Shown here in pieces: positions 17,246-26,508 of a stretch of DNA of 64,000 nucleotides. The stretch is from positions 1,054,001 through 1,118,000 of the forward strand of contig JASSUH010000001.1 of NCBI GenBank assembly GCA_031963445.1, given 5' to 3'. Made by a program: the position numbers and the translations under genes. This DNA is from JASSUD01 sp031963445. GTDB lineage: Bacteria; Pseudomonadota; Gammaproteobacteria; Burkholderiales; Burkholderiaceae. Every line of letters begins with the position of its first letter. Positions within the stretch are counted from its first letter, which is position 1. The notes under the pieces were generated by a model. It did not search any database. It saw only the letters and a list, made by a program, of their open reading frames with translations, and was not told the DNA's origin.

Positions 17246-17879
17246 GTATTTTGTTAAAAATTGTAACCGGTTAACAGTCAGTAAAGAGAGTGCGCTTGCT
17301 TAAGAGTTATATGAATTTTCGTCAATTATAGGTGTAACGCTTTTTCTTTCGATAGTCGCTTTATGTCTTATCCGTGTCACTCTTGGTGACTATCTTTAGG
17401 TAAGGGCGCTTTGAAAAAATTAAAGTTAATGAATGCGAAAAAATGGCAAGTTGTGCGAGATTTACGCCAGCTTATTGGCACTTTTGCTTTACGCCTTTCT
17501 ATTTTTTGGTAATATGCGACCAAACTTAGTGAGTCTGTAAGAATCTCCAAAAAAAATTCAAGCCCGTCGTCGTCTGTTGAGCTGGCGGGTTGCAGAAAAT
17601 TTTGTGTGCCAGAAAGTTTTGGTTTCCACGCGGTGTTTACGATAAGCCCTCCTAGCATTGATATCTAAATTAACAAATCGCTAACCTCATAGGGTTGATT
17701 TGTAATCAATTTAGTTTTGCTTCTAATGTGGGCGTGCTCAAGGCTCTCATCTATTGTGATTATGTTCCAGTTTTACGTATTACCTTCGATTTGCTAATGC
17801 TTTTTAGAAAATCTGGGTGCTGGTTCTTAGATCAAATGATTAATAGTAATGAGTAATCGCTTACATACTGACTAACTGT
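17246..17879. other. 634-bp gap between treA and scpB
   Basis: Divergent control region of treA and scpB. I recognise the TAACCGGTTA palindrome at its left edge and nothing else. A 93-codon leftward frame (17377-17658) has no family likeness and atypical composition, and I do not count it as a gene. Confidence 0.5.
17264..17273. promoter_or_regulatory. TAACCGGTTA palindrome before treA, possible LacI-family operator
   Basis: Ten-base perfect palindrome with a central CG, the shape of LacI/GalR-type operators, 19 bp upstream of the treA ATG where a repressor would block transcription. No regulator gene is adjacent. Suggestive only. Confidence 0.3.
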
Positions 17880-18458
17880 ATGGACAAGCCAGAGGCGAAA
17901 ATCGCCCTAGAGGCGGCCTTAATTTGCGCTCAAGAGCCTCTTAAAGTAACTGAGTTGCTTAAGCTGTTTGACGATGAGCTTACTCGTGAGACGCTGCTTA
18001 CTTTGCTCGAAGAGCTGCGCGCTGATTGGTCTGCGCGTGGCGTTGAGCTGGTCCAGCTGGCGAGCGGTTGGCGTTTCCAAAGTAGGCCGGCAATGCGTAG
18101 CTTAATCGCTCGGCTGAACCCTGAAAAAACACCTAAATATTCACGTGCTGTGCTCGAAACGCTTGCAATTATTGCGTATAAACAACCGGTGACACGAGGC
18201 GATATTGAAGAAATTCGGGGTGTCACGGTAAATAGCCAGATCATTAAACAATTGGAAGAGCGTAATTGGATCGAAGTGATAGGCCACCGTGAGTTGCCAG
18301 GACGTCCAGCGCTCTATGCGACAACCAAAATTTTTCTTGATGATCTCGGTTTGCTATCACTTAACGAGTTACCACCATTACCTAATTTATCTGCTCAATT
18401 GCAAGCAAATTTGCTTGAGCAGCATGCTCCAGACCAAATTGAGCATCCAAGTGCTTGA
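17880..18458 (+). CDS. scpB: segregation and condensation protein B
   Basis: Winged-helix kleisin-partner subunit of the SMC-ScpAB complex that condenses and segregates the chromosome. 192 aa with the characteristic SRAVLETLAIIAYKQPVTRG (second winged helix), IEEIRGVTVNSQIIKQLEERNWIEVIG and GRPALYATTKIFLDDLGL. ATG 17880 has no good Shine-Dalgarno. Followed closely by rluB, as in Burkholderia and many other bacteria; scpA is not in the preceding gap. Confidence 0.95.
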   Translation: MDKPEAKIALEAALICAQEPLKVTELLKLFDDELTRETLLTLLEELRADWSARGVELVQLASGWRFQSRPAMRSLIARLNPEKTPKYSRAVLETLAIIAYKQPVTRGDIEEIRGVTVNSQIIKQLEERNWIEVIGHRELPGRPALYATTKIFLDDLGLLSLNELPPLPNLSAQLQANLLEQHAPDQIEHPSA

Positions 18459-18514
18459 GAAAGCATATTCCTGTGTTATCGGCGCGATGCTCGCTTATCT
18501 ATTTAGAGGCTGTT

Positions 18515-20482
18515 TTGAAATCCAACGACGAGATTAATTTAATCGACTCTTACTCAGAGGTCGCTCAACCCAAGCGTACGAGAGCGAGACTTCTTGAGAA
18601 AGGGGATGAGGCTAGCGCAACAAATCCCCCCAATATATCTTCCCACGCAACCGTAGATGATGATGGGCAACCCCGCCGAGGCGGCCTGCGGCGTGGACCG
18701 CGTAGCTTGATTGCGCGGCGTCGTGCTGGAAAAAACAAAGAGTTAGAAGGCAATCCCGTGACTTCTAGAGCATCGCAGCAAGATAGTGATGCCGCGCTCG
18801 CGCATAAGCCAGTCAAGCCATTGCGTGCTAAGCCGGCGCATAAGACAGAGCATGCGGCTTTAGACGATACGCCTAGAGGTAAAGGCAGACCTCGGGAGCG
18901 TTTTAACGCTGCTCCTGGTGCGGAATACCCTCGTGCAGCGCGCAATGAGTCTGAGACTGTGAATCGAGGAAAAGGTTTTCTAGGTCGTAACCGTCATGCT
19001 TCTGCGCCAAAGCATGAGCCTGTGGTTGAGCAAGACAGCCAAAAACTACACAAAGTTTTGGCTGATGCTGGTTTAGGCTCAAGGCGGGAAATGGAGGAAT
19101 TGTTAATTGCCGGGCGTGTTTCGGTGAATGGTGAGCCAGCGCATATTGGCCAGCGTCTGTTACCAACGGATCAGGTTCGTATTAATGGCCACCTTGTGAA
19201 GCGCAAATTGCCTAATCAGGTGCCACGTGTGCTGCTCTACCATAAACCTAGCGGCGAAATTGTAAGCCATTCTGATCCAGAAAATCGTCCAACAGTATTT
19301 GATCGATTGCCTGCTGTAAGAGCGGCCAAATGGCTAGCAGTTGGGCGACTTGACTTTAATACTGAAGGTCTATTAATTCTGACCACCTCAGGAGATTTGG
19401 CCAATCGCTTTATGCATCCGCGTTACGAAATTGAACGTGAATATGCGGTGCGTGTGATTGGCTCCTTATCTGAAGATGCGCGTCAGCAGCTGCTAAAAGG
19501 AATCATGCTTGACGACGGACCAGCTAATTTCCTGCGTATTCATGATGGTGGAGGCGAAGGAGTTAATCGCTGGTATCACGTCACGCTTAGCGAAGGCCGC
19601 AATCGTGAGGTGCGTCGTATGTTTGAAGCAGTGGACCTTAAAGTGAGCCGTTTGATTCGCACGCGACATGGTTCAGTCTTACTGCCACGTAGACTAGTGC
19701 GCGGTCGCTGGGAGGAGTTGGAAGAACAGCAAGTGCGTGAGCTACTAAAGACGGTGGGGTTAAAAAATTCTACAGACGACAGGCCGACTCGTTCGTCTGC
19801 CGATAATCACAATCGCCGTCAGCCTGATTCGTTTGCTGGCAATCATGATCGTCGCCAGTCTAATTCGTTTGCTGGCAATCATGATCGTCGTCAGTCTGGT
19901 TCGTTCGCTGGCAATCATGATCGTCGCCAGTCTAATTCGTTTGCCGGCAATTACGATCGCCGTCAGCCTGATTCGTTTGCTAGCAATCATGATCGCCGCC
20001 AGCCTGGTTCGTTTGCTGGCAATCATGATCGCCGTCAGTCTGATTCGTTTGCTGGCAATCGTGATCGCCGTCAGTCTGATTCATTTGCTGGCAATCGTGA
20101 TCGCCGTCAGCCTGATTCATTTGCGGGCAATCATGATCGCCGTCAGTCTAATTCGTTTGCGGGTAGTCATGATCGCCGTCAGTCTGATTCGTTTGCGGGC
20201 AATCGTGATCGCCGTCAGTCTGATTCGTTTGCGGGTAATCATGATCGCCGTCAGTCTAATTCGTTTGCGGGCAATCATGATCGTCGTCAGTCTGATTCAT
20301 TTACTGCCGATCGTAATCGCCGCCAGCCTGATCCGATGCAAACGGCCTTAGGTGTGGTGGGTTATCGAAATAACGGTAATACTGAGCGTCGTTTACCTCG
20401 AAAGCGTGTGGACGAAGGGCGTGGTAATGGCTACGCACAAGGTTCATACAGCACGCGCCCACGTGTACGCGATCGTGAATGA
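18515..20482 (+). CDS. rluB: 23S rRNA pseudouridine synthase RluB with 12-residue repeat tail
   Basis: Makes pseudouridine in helix 89 of 23S rRNA. I place the start at TTG 18515 because AGAGG lies 5 nt upstream; the frame is open back to 18455, overlapping scpB. A basic, disordered N-terminal extension is followed by an S4 RNA-binding domain (KLHKVLADAGLGSRREMEELL) and the RsuA/RluB catalytic domain with the nucleophilic aspartate in VGRLDFNTEGLLILT. After the enzyme domain (about 19,780) comes a tail of 14 full and one partial copies of a 12-residue unit DRRQ(S/P)xSFAGNH, then an Arg/Gly-rich end. Such length is unusual: the enzymes of E. coli are about 290 aa. The tail may bind RNA (inference). 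Confidence 0.93.
   Translation: MKSNDEINLIDSYSEVAQPKRTRARLLEKGDEASATNPPNISSHATVDDDGQPRRGGLRRGPRSLIARRRAGKNKELEGNPVTSRASQQDSDAALAHKPVKPLRAKPAHKTEHAALDDTPRGKGRPRERFNAAPGAEYPRAARNESETVNRGKGFLGRNRHASAPKHEPVVEQDSQKLHKVLADAGLGSRREMEELLIAGRVSVNGEPAHIGQRLLPTDQVRINGHLVKRKLPNQVPRVLLYHKPSGEIVSHSDPENRPTVFDRLPAVRAAKWLAVGRLDFNTEGLLILTTSGDLANRFMHPRYEIEREYAVRVIGSLSEDARQQLLKGIMLDDGPANFLRIHDGGGEGVNRWYHVTLSEGRNREVRRMFEAVDLKVSRLIRTRHGSVLLPRRLVRGRWEELEEQQVRELLKTVGLKNSTDDRPTRSSADNHNRRQPDSFAGNHDRRQSNSFAGNHDRRQSGSFAGNHDRRQSNSFAGNYDRRQPDSFASNHDRRQPGSFAGNHDRRQSDSFAGNRDRRQSDSFAGNRDRRQPDSFAGNHDRRQSNSFAGSHDRRQSDSFAGNRDRRQSDSFAGNHDRRQSNSFAGNHDRRQSDSFTADRNRRQPDPMQTALGVVGYRNNGNTERRLPRKRVDEGRGNGYAQGSYSTRPRVRDRE
19811..20338. 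repeat. rluB: 36-bp tandem repeat inside rluB
   Basis: Fourteen complete 36-bp units (12 codons, e.g. GATCGCCGTCAGTCTGATTC at the start of a unit) from 19811 to 20314, then a partial fifteenth. Units differ mainly at codons for Ser/Pro and Asn/Asp/Gly, and at His/Arg/Tyr. Since the period is a multiple of three, copy number can change without a frameshift. Confidence 0.95.
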
Positions 20483-20664
20483 ATGCTTCCCTGATGGGGG
20501 CGCTACGGTGCCGAGCGCCAAGGTATTGGCAGTGAATGCATACCTTGTCGCGGCCAGCGCCAATGTTCTGACACGGCTTTTTATTGCTAGTACCTTGAAA
20601 AGTGTATAGAATTCGCACTTCGCAAGCAAAGTAATAAATTTGCTGCATAGTTGAAATAAAAAAG

Positions 20665-20689
20665 ATGGGCACCCGGCCCATTTTTTTTT
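20665..20689 (+). terminator. rluB: rho-independent terminator after rluB
   Basis: ATGGGC (20665-20670) and GCCCAT (20676-20681) form a stem with a 5-nt loop, followed by nine consecutive T. It separates rluB from the rimP-nusA-infB operon. Confidence 0.9.
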
Positions 20690-20792
20690 GTCAAAAAGCT
20701 TATTTCATATAGAGATAAGTTTGTGGGCTGCGGCAGATAGTTGATATTTGCAAGTGCTTGAGTTTGCCCTGTTTTGAATCTTTGAGGCCAGT

Positions 20793-21272
20793 GTGCAACT
20801 AACAGAATTAATAGAAGCGACAGTTAACGGATTAGGTTATGAACTCGTCGATTTTGAGCGGAGTGCACGCGGTTTGCTGCAAGTTTTTATCGATCACCCT
20901 CCCGCAGAAGGCAATATAGCTAGCAAAAGCATCGGGATTGAAGATTGCGAAAAAGTCAGTGCTCAAGTTCATTATGTGTTGGAAGTTGAGAACGTTGATT
21001 ATGATCGTCTTGAAGTGTCGTCGCCCGGCCTTGATAGGCCATTAAAGAAATTGGCCGATTATGTACGCTTTGCTGGTAGCGAAGCCGTGCTTACGTTAAA
21101 AAGGCCAATAGAGGGCCGCAAGCAATACCGTGGTATTTTGCGCGCGCCGCATGAAAACATCATAAGCATAGAATTGAAAGACAAAGAGAAAGGGGTTGTG
21201 CTGGATTTCGCTCTATCTGAGATCGATAAAGCACGCCTAATTCCGCAGGTAGATTTTAGGAAGGAGCGTTAA
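20793..21272 (+). CDS. rimP: ribosome maturation factor RimP
   Basis: Assists late assembly of the 30S subunit. 159 aa beginning MQLTELIEATVNGLGYELVDFE from GTG 20793, with GAGG 6 nt upstream. The conserved IDYxRLEVSSPGLDRPLKK section appears here as DYDRLEVSSPGLDRPLKKL. First gene of the rimP-nusA-infB-rbfA-truB group; nusA starts 3 bp after its stop. Confidence 0.96.
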   Translation: MQLTELIEATVNGLGYELVDFERSARGLLQVFIDHPPAEGNIASKSIGIEDCEKVSAQVHYVLEVENVDYDRLEVSSPGLDRPLKKLADYVRFAGSEAVLTLKRPIEGRKQYRGILRAPHENIISIELKDKEKGVVLDFALSEIDKARLIPQVDFRKER

Positions 21273-21275
21273 ACG

Positions 21276-22751
21276 ATGAGTCGCGAAGTATTGATGCTGG
21301 TGGATGCGTTGGCTCGTGAAAAAAATGTCGCCCAAGAGGTTGTGTTTGCTTCACTTGAAGCGGCGCTTGCTTCCGCTACTAAGAAATTTTACAGCGAAGA
21401 TGCAGACATCCGTGTCGAGATAGATCGGAGCACTGGCGAACATGAAACCTTCCGTCGCTGGTTGGTTGTGCCAGATGAGGCTGGCTTACAGGAGCCAGAT
21501 CGGCACATTTTGCTGTTTGAAGCGCTTGAGCAAGCCGATGGTATCGAAGTTGATGATTATCTTGAAGAATCCATCGAATCGATTGAATTTGGACGCATCG
21601 GTGCGCAAGCTGCTAAGCAAGTCATTCTGCAGAAAATTCGTGAAGCTGAGCGCGAGCAAATTCTGAATGATTTCCTTGAGCGCGGCGAAACGATTATGAG
21701 CGGCACGGTTAAACGGCTCGATAAAGGTAATCTGATTGTTGAATCGGGCCGGGTCGAAGCATTATTACGGCGTGACCAATTAATCCCCAGAGAAAATTTA
21801 CGTATCGGCGATCGTGTGCGGGCCTACGTCATGAAGGTTGACCGCTCAGCCCGTGGCCCGCAGATTGAATTATCGCGTATTGCGCCTAAATTCTTAATGG
21901 AACTCTTTGAAATCGAAGTGCCTGAGATTGAACAGGGCTTACTTGAAATCAAAGCCGCGGCCCGCGATCCTGGCTTGCGCGCCAAAATTGCTGTGGTGGC
22001 TTACGATAAACGCATTGACCCAATTGGTACCTGCGTTGGAATTCGTGGCTCACGTGTGCAAGCTGTGCGCAATGAGGTATGCGGTGAGAACGTTGACATT
22101 GTCTTGTGGTCTGAAGATCCCGCGCAGTTTGTGATTAGTGCACTTGCACCTGCAGCTGTGCAATCGATCGTGGTTGATGAAGAAAAGCATGCGATGGAAG
22201 TGGTGGTTGACGAAAATGAATTAGCCATCGCGATCGGCCGAGCGGGTCAAAACGTGCGCTTAGCGAGCGAGTTGACGGGTTGGCAAATCGATATCATGAC
22301 TTCTGATGAGTCGGTTAATAAACAAGCGCAAGAGCGTGCCACATTGAGCAAGCTCTTTATCGACCAGCTTGATGTTGATCAAGAGGTCGCAGATATTTTG
22401 ATCGATGAAGGCTTTACCAGCCTCGAAGAAATCGCTTACGTGCCGCTTAATGAAATGCTTACCATTGAAGTCTTGGATGAGGAAACAGTGCAAGAACTGC
22501 GTAGCCGTGCACGTAATACACTGTTGACGATGGCGATTGCCACTGAAGAAGAAGTGGAAAGTGCTGTGTCAGACTTAAAAGCGCTCGAAGGAATGACGCC
22601 GGAACTTCTCGCTACCTTAGATGGGCATCAGATTAAGACGCGCGATGAGTTGGCAGAGTTAGCCGGAGATGAACTAATGGAAATCACAGGCTTAGATGAA
22701 GAAGCTGCGAATGCATTAATTATGAAAGCACGCGAGCACTGGTTCCAGTAA
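21276..22751 (+). CDS. nusA: transcription termination/antitermination factor NusA
   Basis: Binds RNA polymerase and controls pausing, termination and rRNA antitermination. 491 aa: N-terminal RNAP-binding domain (MSREVLMLVDALAREKNV), S1 domain (GTVKRLDKGNLIVESGRVEA), two KH domains (DPIGTCVGIRGSRVQAV and AIGRAGQNVRLASELTGW), and two C-terminal acidic repeats ending in GLDEEAANALIMKAREHW. Close spacing to rimP suggests co-transcription. The sequence before infB is interrupted by an inverted A-type palindrome. Confidence 0.97.
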   Translation: MSREVLMLVDALAREKNVAQEVVFASLEAALASATKKFYSEDADIRVEIDRSTGEHETFRRWLVVPDEAGLQEPDRHILLFEALEQADGIEVDDYLEESIESIEFGRIGAQAAKQVILQKIREAEREQILNDFLERGETIMSGTVKRLDKGNLIVESGRVEALLRRDQLIPRENLRIGDRVRAYVMKVDRSARGPQIELSRIAPKFLMELFEIEVPEIEQGLLEIKAAARDPGLRAKIAVVAYDKRIDPIGTCVGIRGSRVQAVRNEVCGENVDIVLWSEDPAQFVISALAPAAVQSIVVDEEKHAMEVVVDENELAIAIGRAGQNVRLASELTGWQIDIMTSDESVNKQAQERATLSKLFIDQLDVDQEVADILIDEGFTSLEEIAYVPLNEMLTIEVLDEETVQELRSRARNTLLTMAIATEEEVESAVSDLKALEGMTPELLATLDGHQIKTRDELAELAGDELMEITGLDEEAANALIMKAREHWFQ

Positions 22752-22770
22752 AACGTATTACGAGCATTGC

Positions 22771-22882
22771 CTAAACAGCTGTTTAGGGCCTTCCTAGTGG
22801 CCTTGCGTCGACGCAGACAGTACAACTTAGTACGGGCAAGGAAAAGCTTAAGGGCGCTAGGGATACCCTAAACAGGTTCTAA
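22771..22882. repeat. dispersed palindromic element family A, copy 4, inverted orientation
   Basis: The right end CCCTAAACAGGTTCTAA is standard and the left end is altered (CCTAAACAGCTGTTTAGGG). The centre reads CGACGCAGACAGTAC...TACGGGCAAGG, the reverse complement of the usual CCTTGCCGTAC...GTACTGTCTGCG, so the element is inverted relative to copies 1-3. It lies within the nusA-infB operon gap, where it could attenuate or process the transcript. Confidence 0.85.
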
Positions 22883-22949
22883 CCCAAGATCGTAAATTTT
22901 TAGACGACTTGGGTAGGTTTTGAGGATAAACAGTTTTTAAGAGGTTTGA

Positions 22950-25889
22950 ATGGCCAGTAATAACGTAGCCGAATTTGCCACGGAACTCAAAATGTCTGCC
23001 AGTGCATTGCTTCAGCAGTTACTCGCAGCAGGGGTGGAGAAGAAGAGCGTAAACGATGTGTTGTCAGAAACAGACAAAGGGCGTTTACTAGCTCATCTTC
23101 GTCGCGTGCACGGTGCTGGCGCTGAAACACAGCAAAAAATCACGCTAACTCGCAGACAGACCTCAGAAATTAGGCAGGCAGATGCGACTGGTAAAGCACG
23201 CACGATCCAGGTAGAAGTGCGTAAAAAGCGTGTTTTTGTCAAACGTGAGGAAGATTTGAGCGAGGCTCTTGCAGCGGCTCCTACTCCTACTGTTTCCGCT
23301 GAGCCAACTGAGACTGAGGTAGCGAGTCAAGCGCATCCCGCAGCCCATGTAGAAGAAAGTACGCGTGCTGAAGATACGCGTGCTGCGCAAGAGGCGCCTA
23401 CACCGCTGCCAACTGAACCAGAACAAAGCGCTGCTCCTACGCCAGTGCAACCAACCCCTGCGGTTGAGACACCTCCTGTTGAACCTCCTCAAGCTACCAA
23501 AGAAGAAGCGCCTCAGCCTGCTCCAGAAGCCGTTGCTGTTGCTCCTCAGAAAGTTGAGCCGCCTGTTGTTGAGCCAGTAGAGGCGCCTAAAGCAGTTGCC
23601 AAGGAAGTGCCGCAAACGGTAGCCAAACAAAATGTTCAGCCAGCAGCAAAAGCAACCGTTCAAGCCGTAGCCAAGGAAGTGACTGCGCAAGAAGCGCTCC
23701 GTGCAGAATCAAGCGACAGGCGCCGCGAGATTGCCGAGGCCGAGGCACGTGCTATCCGCGAGATGATGAATACGCCGCGTAAGACAATGCGCGCGGTTGA
23801 AGCAAAACCCGTTGCTACGCCGGCCCCAGCAGCACCCGCCGCGGCCCCAGCAGCGTCACCTACGAAAGCACCAAAAGGCACGTTGCATAAACCTGCTGCG
23901 ACTGCTGGGAGCGCCGAAAAGAAAAAACCGTCTGGCACCTCTCAACCTCAAGCAGATAAAAAGAAACCAGCTGCTAAAGCAGGTAGCTGGCAGGATCAGC
24001 AAGGCAAGCGCCGCACTCTCAAAACACGTGGCGATGACAGTCAAGAGCAAGGCCGGCGTGGTGGCTCGAAAGGGCGTAAACATCACGACGATAAGCGCTC
24101 AACATTCCAAGCTCCAACTGAGCCAATTGTGCGTGATGTGCATGTGCCAGAAACGATCAGTGTGGCTGATTTAGCGCATAAGATGTCAGTCAAAGCTTCT
24201 GAGGTCATCAAAAAAATGATGACATTGGGCCAAATGGTGACGATTAACCAAGTACTTGATCAAGAAACGGCGATGATTGTTGTCGAAGAGCTTGGTCATC
24301 GTGCAGTGGCTGCCAAACTGGATGACCCCGAAGCGCTGTTAATTGAAAGCGCTGAAAATGTACCGCACGATGCTGAAATGCTGCCTCGTCCACCCGTTGT
24401 AACGGTGATGGGCCACGTAGATCACGGTAAAACCTCGTTACTTGATTATATTCGTCGAGCCAAAGTGGCTGTCGGTGAAGCCGGTGGTATTACGCAGCAT
24501 ATCGGTGCCTACCATGTAGAAACGCCGCGTGGAGTCATCACCTTTTTAGATACGCCAGGCCACGAAGCATTTACCGCTATGCGTGCCCGTGGTGCTAAGG
24601 CTACCGATTTGGTGATTCTGGTGGTGGCGGCTGACGATGGTGTGATGCCTCAGACGAAAGAAGCGATTGCTCACGCAAAAGCGGCCAATGTGCCGATTAT
24701 TGTGGCGATCAATAAAATGGATAAACCCGGCGTCAATCCAGATCGTGTCAAGCAAGAACTTATCAGTGAAGGTGTATTGCCTGAAGAATATGGCGGTGAT
24801 GCGCCGTTCGTGCCAGTTTCTGCGAAAACCGGCCTAGGGATTGATGATCTGCTTGAGAACGTGTTGCTGCAAGCAGAAGTCTTGGAATTAAAAGCACCTG
24901 TTGATGCCCCAGCCAAAGGGCTGGTCATTGAAGCTCAGCTTGACCGAGGCAAAGGGCCAATTGCGACTATTTTGGTGCAATCAGGAACCTTGCAGCGCGG
25001 CGATATCGTGTTAGCTGGTTCAGCATACGGACGTGTGCGAGCGATGCTCGATGAAAATGGTAAGGTTACCAAACAAGCTGGTCCTTCAATCCCGGTTGAA
25101 ATTCAAGGCTTATCCGAAGTGCCGGGTGCTGGTGAAGAAGTGGTGGTGTTGCCAGATGAGCGTAAAGCACGAGAAATTGCGTTATTTAGACAAGGCAAAT
25201 TCCGCGATGTGAAGCTTGCTAGACAACAGGCCGCTAAACTTGAAAACATGTTCAGTCAAATGGCTGAAGGTGAAACGCAAACACTGGCGCTTATTATTAA
25301 AGCAGATGTACAAGGTTCACAAGAAGCGTTAGTCCAATCCTTTATGAAACTGGCAACACCTGAAGTAGGTGTGCAAGTGGTTCATGCAGCGGTGGGTGGC
25401 ATTAGCGAATCCGACCTTAATTTGGCGATTGCTTCCAAGGCGGTCGTGATTGGCTTTAACACTCGTGCTGACACACAAGCGCGTAAGCTTGCCGAGCTCA
25501 ATGGCATTGATATTCGCTATTACAACGTCATTTATGATGCGGTTAACGATGTCAAAGCGGCGATGTCAGGCATGCTTGCGCCAGAGAAGAAAGAAGTGAT
25601 AACGGGTATGGTCGATGTGCGCCAGGTATTCCGCGTACCGAAAGTTGGCGCGGTGGCTGGTTGTATGATGCTTGATGGCTTGATTAAACGTACTTCGTTA
25701 GTGCGCGTATTACGCAACAATGTGGTTATCCATACCGGGGAACTGGATTCGTTGAAACGCTTTAAAGACGATGTGCGTGAAGTGAAAGCCGGTTTTGAAT
25801 GCGGTATTTCGCTGAAGAACTACAACGATATTATCGAAGGCGACCAATTCGAAGTATTTGATATCACTGAAGTTGCTCGAAAGTTATAA
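22950..25889 (+). CDS. infB: translation initiation factor IF-2
   Basis: GTPase that brings fMet-tRNA to the 30S subunit. 979 aa: N-terminal IF2N domain, a long Ala/Pro/Glu-rich and then Lys-rich linker to about residue 390, a second IF2N-like domain (VADLAHKMSVKASEVIKKMM), the G domain with GHVDHGKTS, DTPGH and NKMD, and the C-terminal EF-Tu-like and IF2 domains (ADVQGSQEALVQSF, FKDDVREVKAGFECGI). Length is typical of Burkholderia. Followed after 3 bp by rbfA. Confidence 0.98.
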   Translation: MASNNVAEFATELKMSASALLQQLLAAGVEKKSVNDVLSETDKGRLLAHLRRVHGAGAETQQKITLTRRQTSEIRQADATGKARTIQVEVRKKRVFVKREEDLSEALAAAPTPTVSAEPTETEVASQAHPAAHVEESTRAEDTRAAQEAPTPLPTEPEQSAAPTPVQPTPAVETPPVEPPQATKEEAPQPAPEAVAVAPQKVEPPVVEPVEAPKAVAKEVPQTVAKQNVQPAAKATVQAVAKEVTAQEALRAESSDRRREIAEAEARAIREMMNTPRKTMRAVEAKPVATPAPAAPAAAPAASPTKAPKGTLHKPAATAGSAEKKKPSGTSQPQADKKKPAAKAGSWQDQQGKRRTLKTRGDDSQEQGRRGGSKGRKHHDDKRSTFQAPTEPIVRDVHVPETISVADLAHKMSVKASEVIKKMMTLGQMVTINQVLDQETAMIVVEELGHRAVAAKLDDPEALLIESAENVPHDAEMLPRPPVVTVMGHVDHGKTSLLDYIRRAKVAVGEAGGITQHIGAYHVETPRGVITFLDTPGHEAFTAMRARGAKATDLVILVVAADDGVMPQTKEAIAHAKAANVPIIVAINKMDKPGVNPDRVKQELISEGVLPEEYGGDAPFVPVSAKTGLGIDDLLENVLLQAEVLELKAPVDAPAKGLVIEAQLDRGKGPIATILVQSGTLQRGDIVLAGSAYGRVRAMLDENGKVTKQAGPSIPVEIQGLSEVPGAGEEVVVLPDERKAREIALFRQGKFRDVKLARQQAAKLENMFSQMAEGETQTLALIIKADVQGSQEALVQSFMKLATPEVGVQVVHAAVGGISESDLNLAIASKAVVIGFNTRADTQARKLAELNGIDIRYYNVIYDAVNDVKAAMSGMLAPEKKEVITGMVDVRQVFRVPKVGAVAGCMMLDGLIKRTSLVRVLRNNVVIHTGELDSLKRFKDDVREVKAGFECGISLKNYNDIIEGDQFEVFDITEVARKL

Positions 25890-25892
25890 GCC

Positions 25893-26258
25893 GTGCAAAA
25901 AAAACTTAACGCTAACGAGCGCACATTGCGGATCGCTGATCAAATTCAGCGTGACTTATCAGAAATGATTAGGCACGAGGTCAGCCATCCGCAAATTAAT
26001 TGGGTTACGTTGCAAAGCGTAGAGCTGACCGCTGACCATGCGCATGCGAAGATTTATTTCACCATGTTGATCGGCGAGCCAGAGCTAATGCAACAGGTGC
26101 TCAACGAGGCAGCGGGCAGATTGCGCAGCTTATTATTCAAGCGCTTGCACATCCGCGTTGTACCAGCATTGCACTTTGTCTTTGACACAACTCTTGAAAA
26201 GGCCGCAGAAATGTCGCGCCTTATCGACCAGGCGAATGCGACGCGAGCTGAAGACTGA
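25893..26258 (+). CDS. rbfA: ribosome-binding factor A
   Basis: KH-fold 30S maturation factor, 121 aa, starting at GTG 25893 three bases after infB. Visible family segments are RTLRIADQIQRDLSEMIRHEV and the HFVFDTTLEKAAEMSRLID end. Co-transcription with infB is likely. A B-type palindrome with a perfect 29-bp stem follows and separates it from truB. Confidence 0.95.
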   Translation: MQKKLNANERTLRIADQIQRDLSEMIRHEVSHPQINWVTLQSVELTADHAHAKIYFTMLIGEPELMQQVLNEAAGRLRSLLFKRLHIRVVPALHFVFDTTLEKAAEMSRLIDQANATRAED

Positions 26259-26274
26259 GGCATTAATAAAGATC

Positions 26275-26394
26275 TTCTAAGAGCTTGTTCGTGATCTTTC
26301 AAAAGTGGGTTGTGTTGGGGTTCGTACCTCACCCCAACCTATGAAAATGCTAAATATATAGGTTGGGGTGAGGTACGAACCCCAACATGCCTAC
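26275..26394. repeat. dispersed palindromic element family B, copy 2
   Basis: Starts TTCTAAGAGCTTGTTCGTGATC. The core is a perfect 29-bp inverted repeat: 26314-26342 (GTTGGGGTTCGTACCTCACC...) and 26358-26386, with a 15-nt loop. A trailing AACATGCCTACC follows. The right terminus is not clear. Lies between rbfA and truB. Confidence 0.85.
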
Positions 26395-26508
26395 CAAGCA
26401 CCTCTCAGGCCTCTACCCCTACCAACTTTTTAGACAATTTGTAGACAGGTTTTTAAACCGTAGGCAAACAATGTCGGCTCAGACAATATACGCATACAGT
26501 AACAAGGC

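Noticed and set aside
17377..17658. 93-codon leftward frame between treA and scpB
   Set aside because: No Shine-Dalgarno, no family likeness and residue use unlike the neighbouring genes; treated as chance frame in a regulatory gap.
19833..20351. Long alternative frames on both strands across the rluB tail
   Set aside because: They arise because the 36-bp repeat keeps all frames open; the products are simple Ile/Leu/Arg/Ser repeats and rluB itself is clearly coded.
23163..23690. 175-codon leftward frame inside infB
   Set aside because: Antisense of the Ala/Pro/Glu-rich IF-2 linker, giving an Arg/Leu/Phe-rich artefact.
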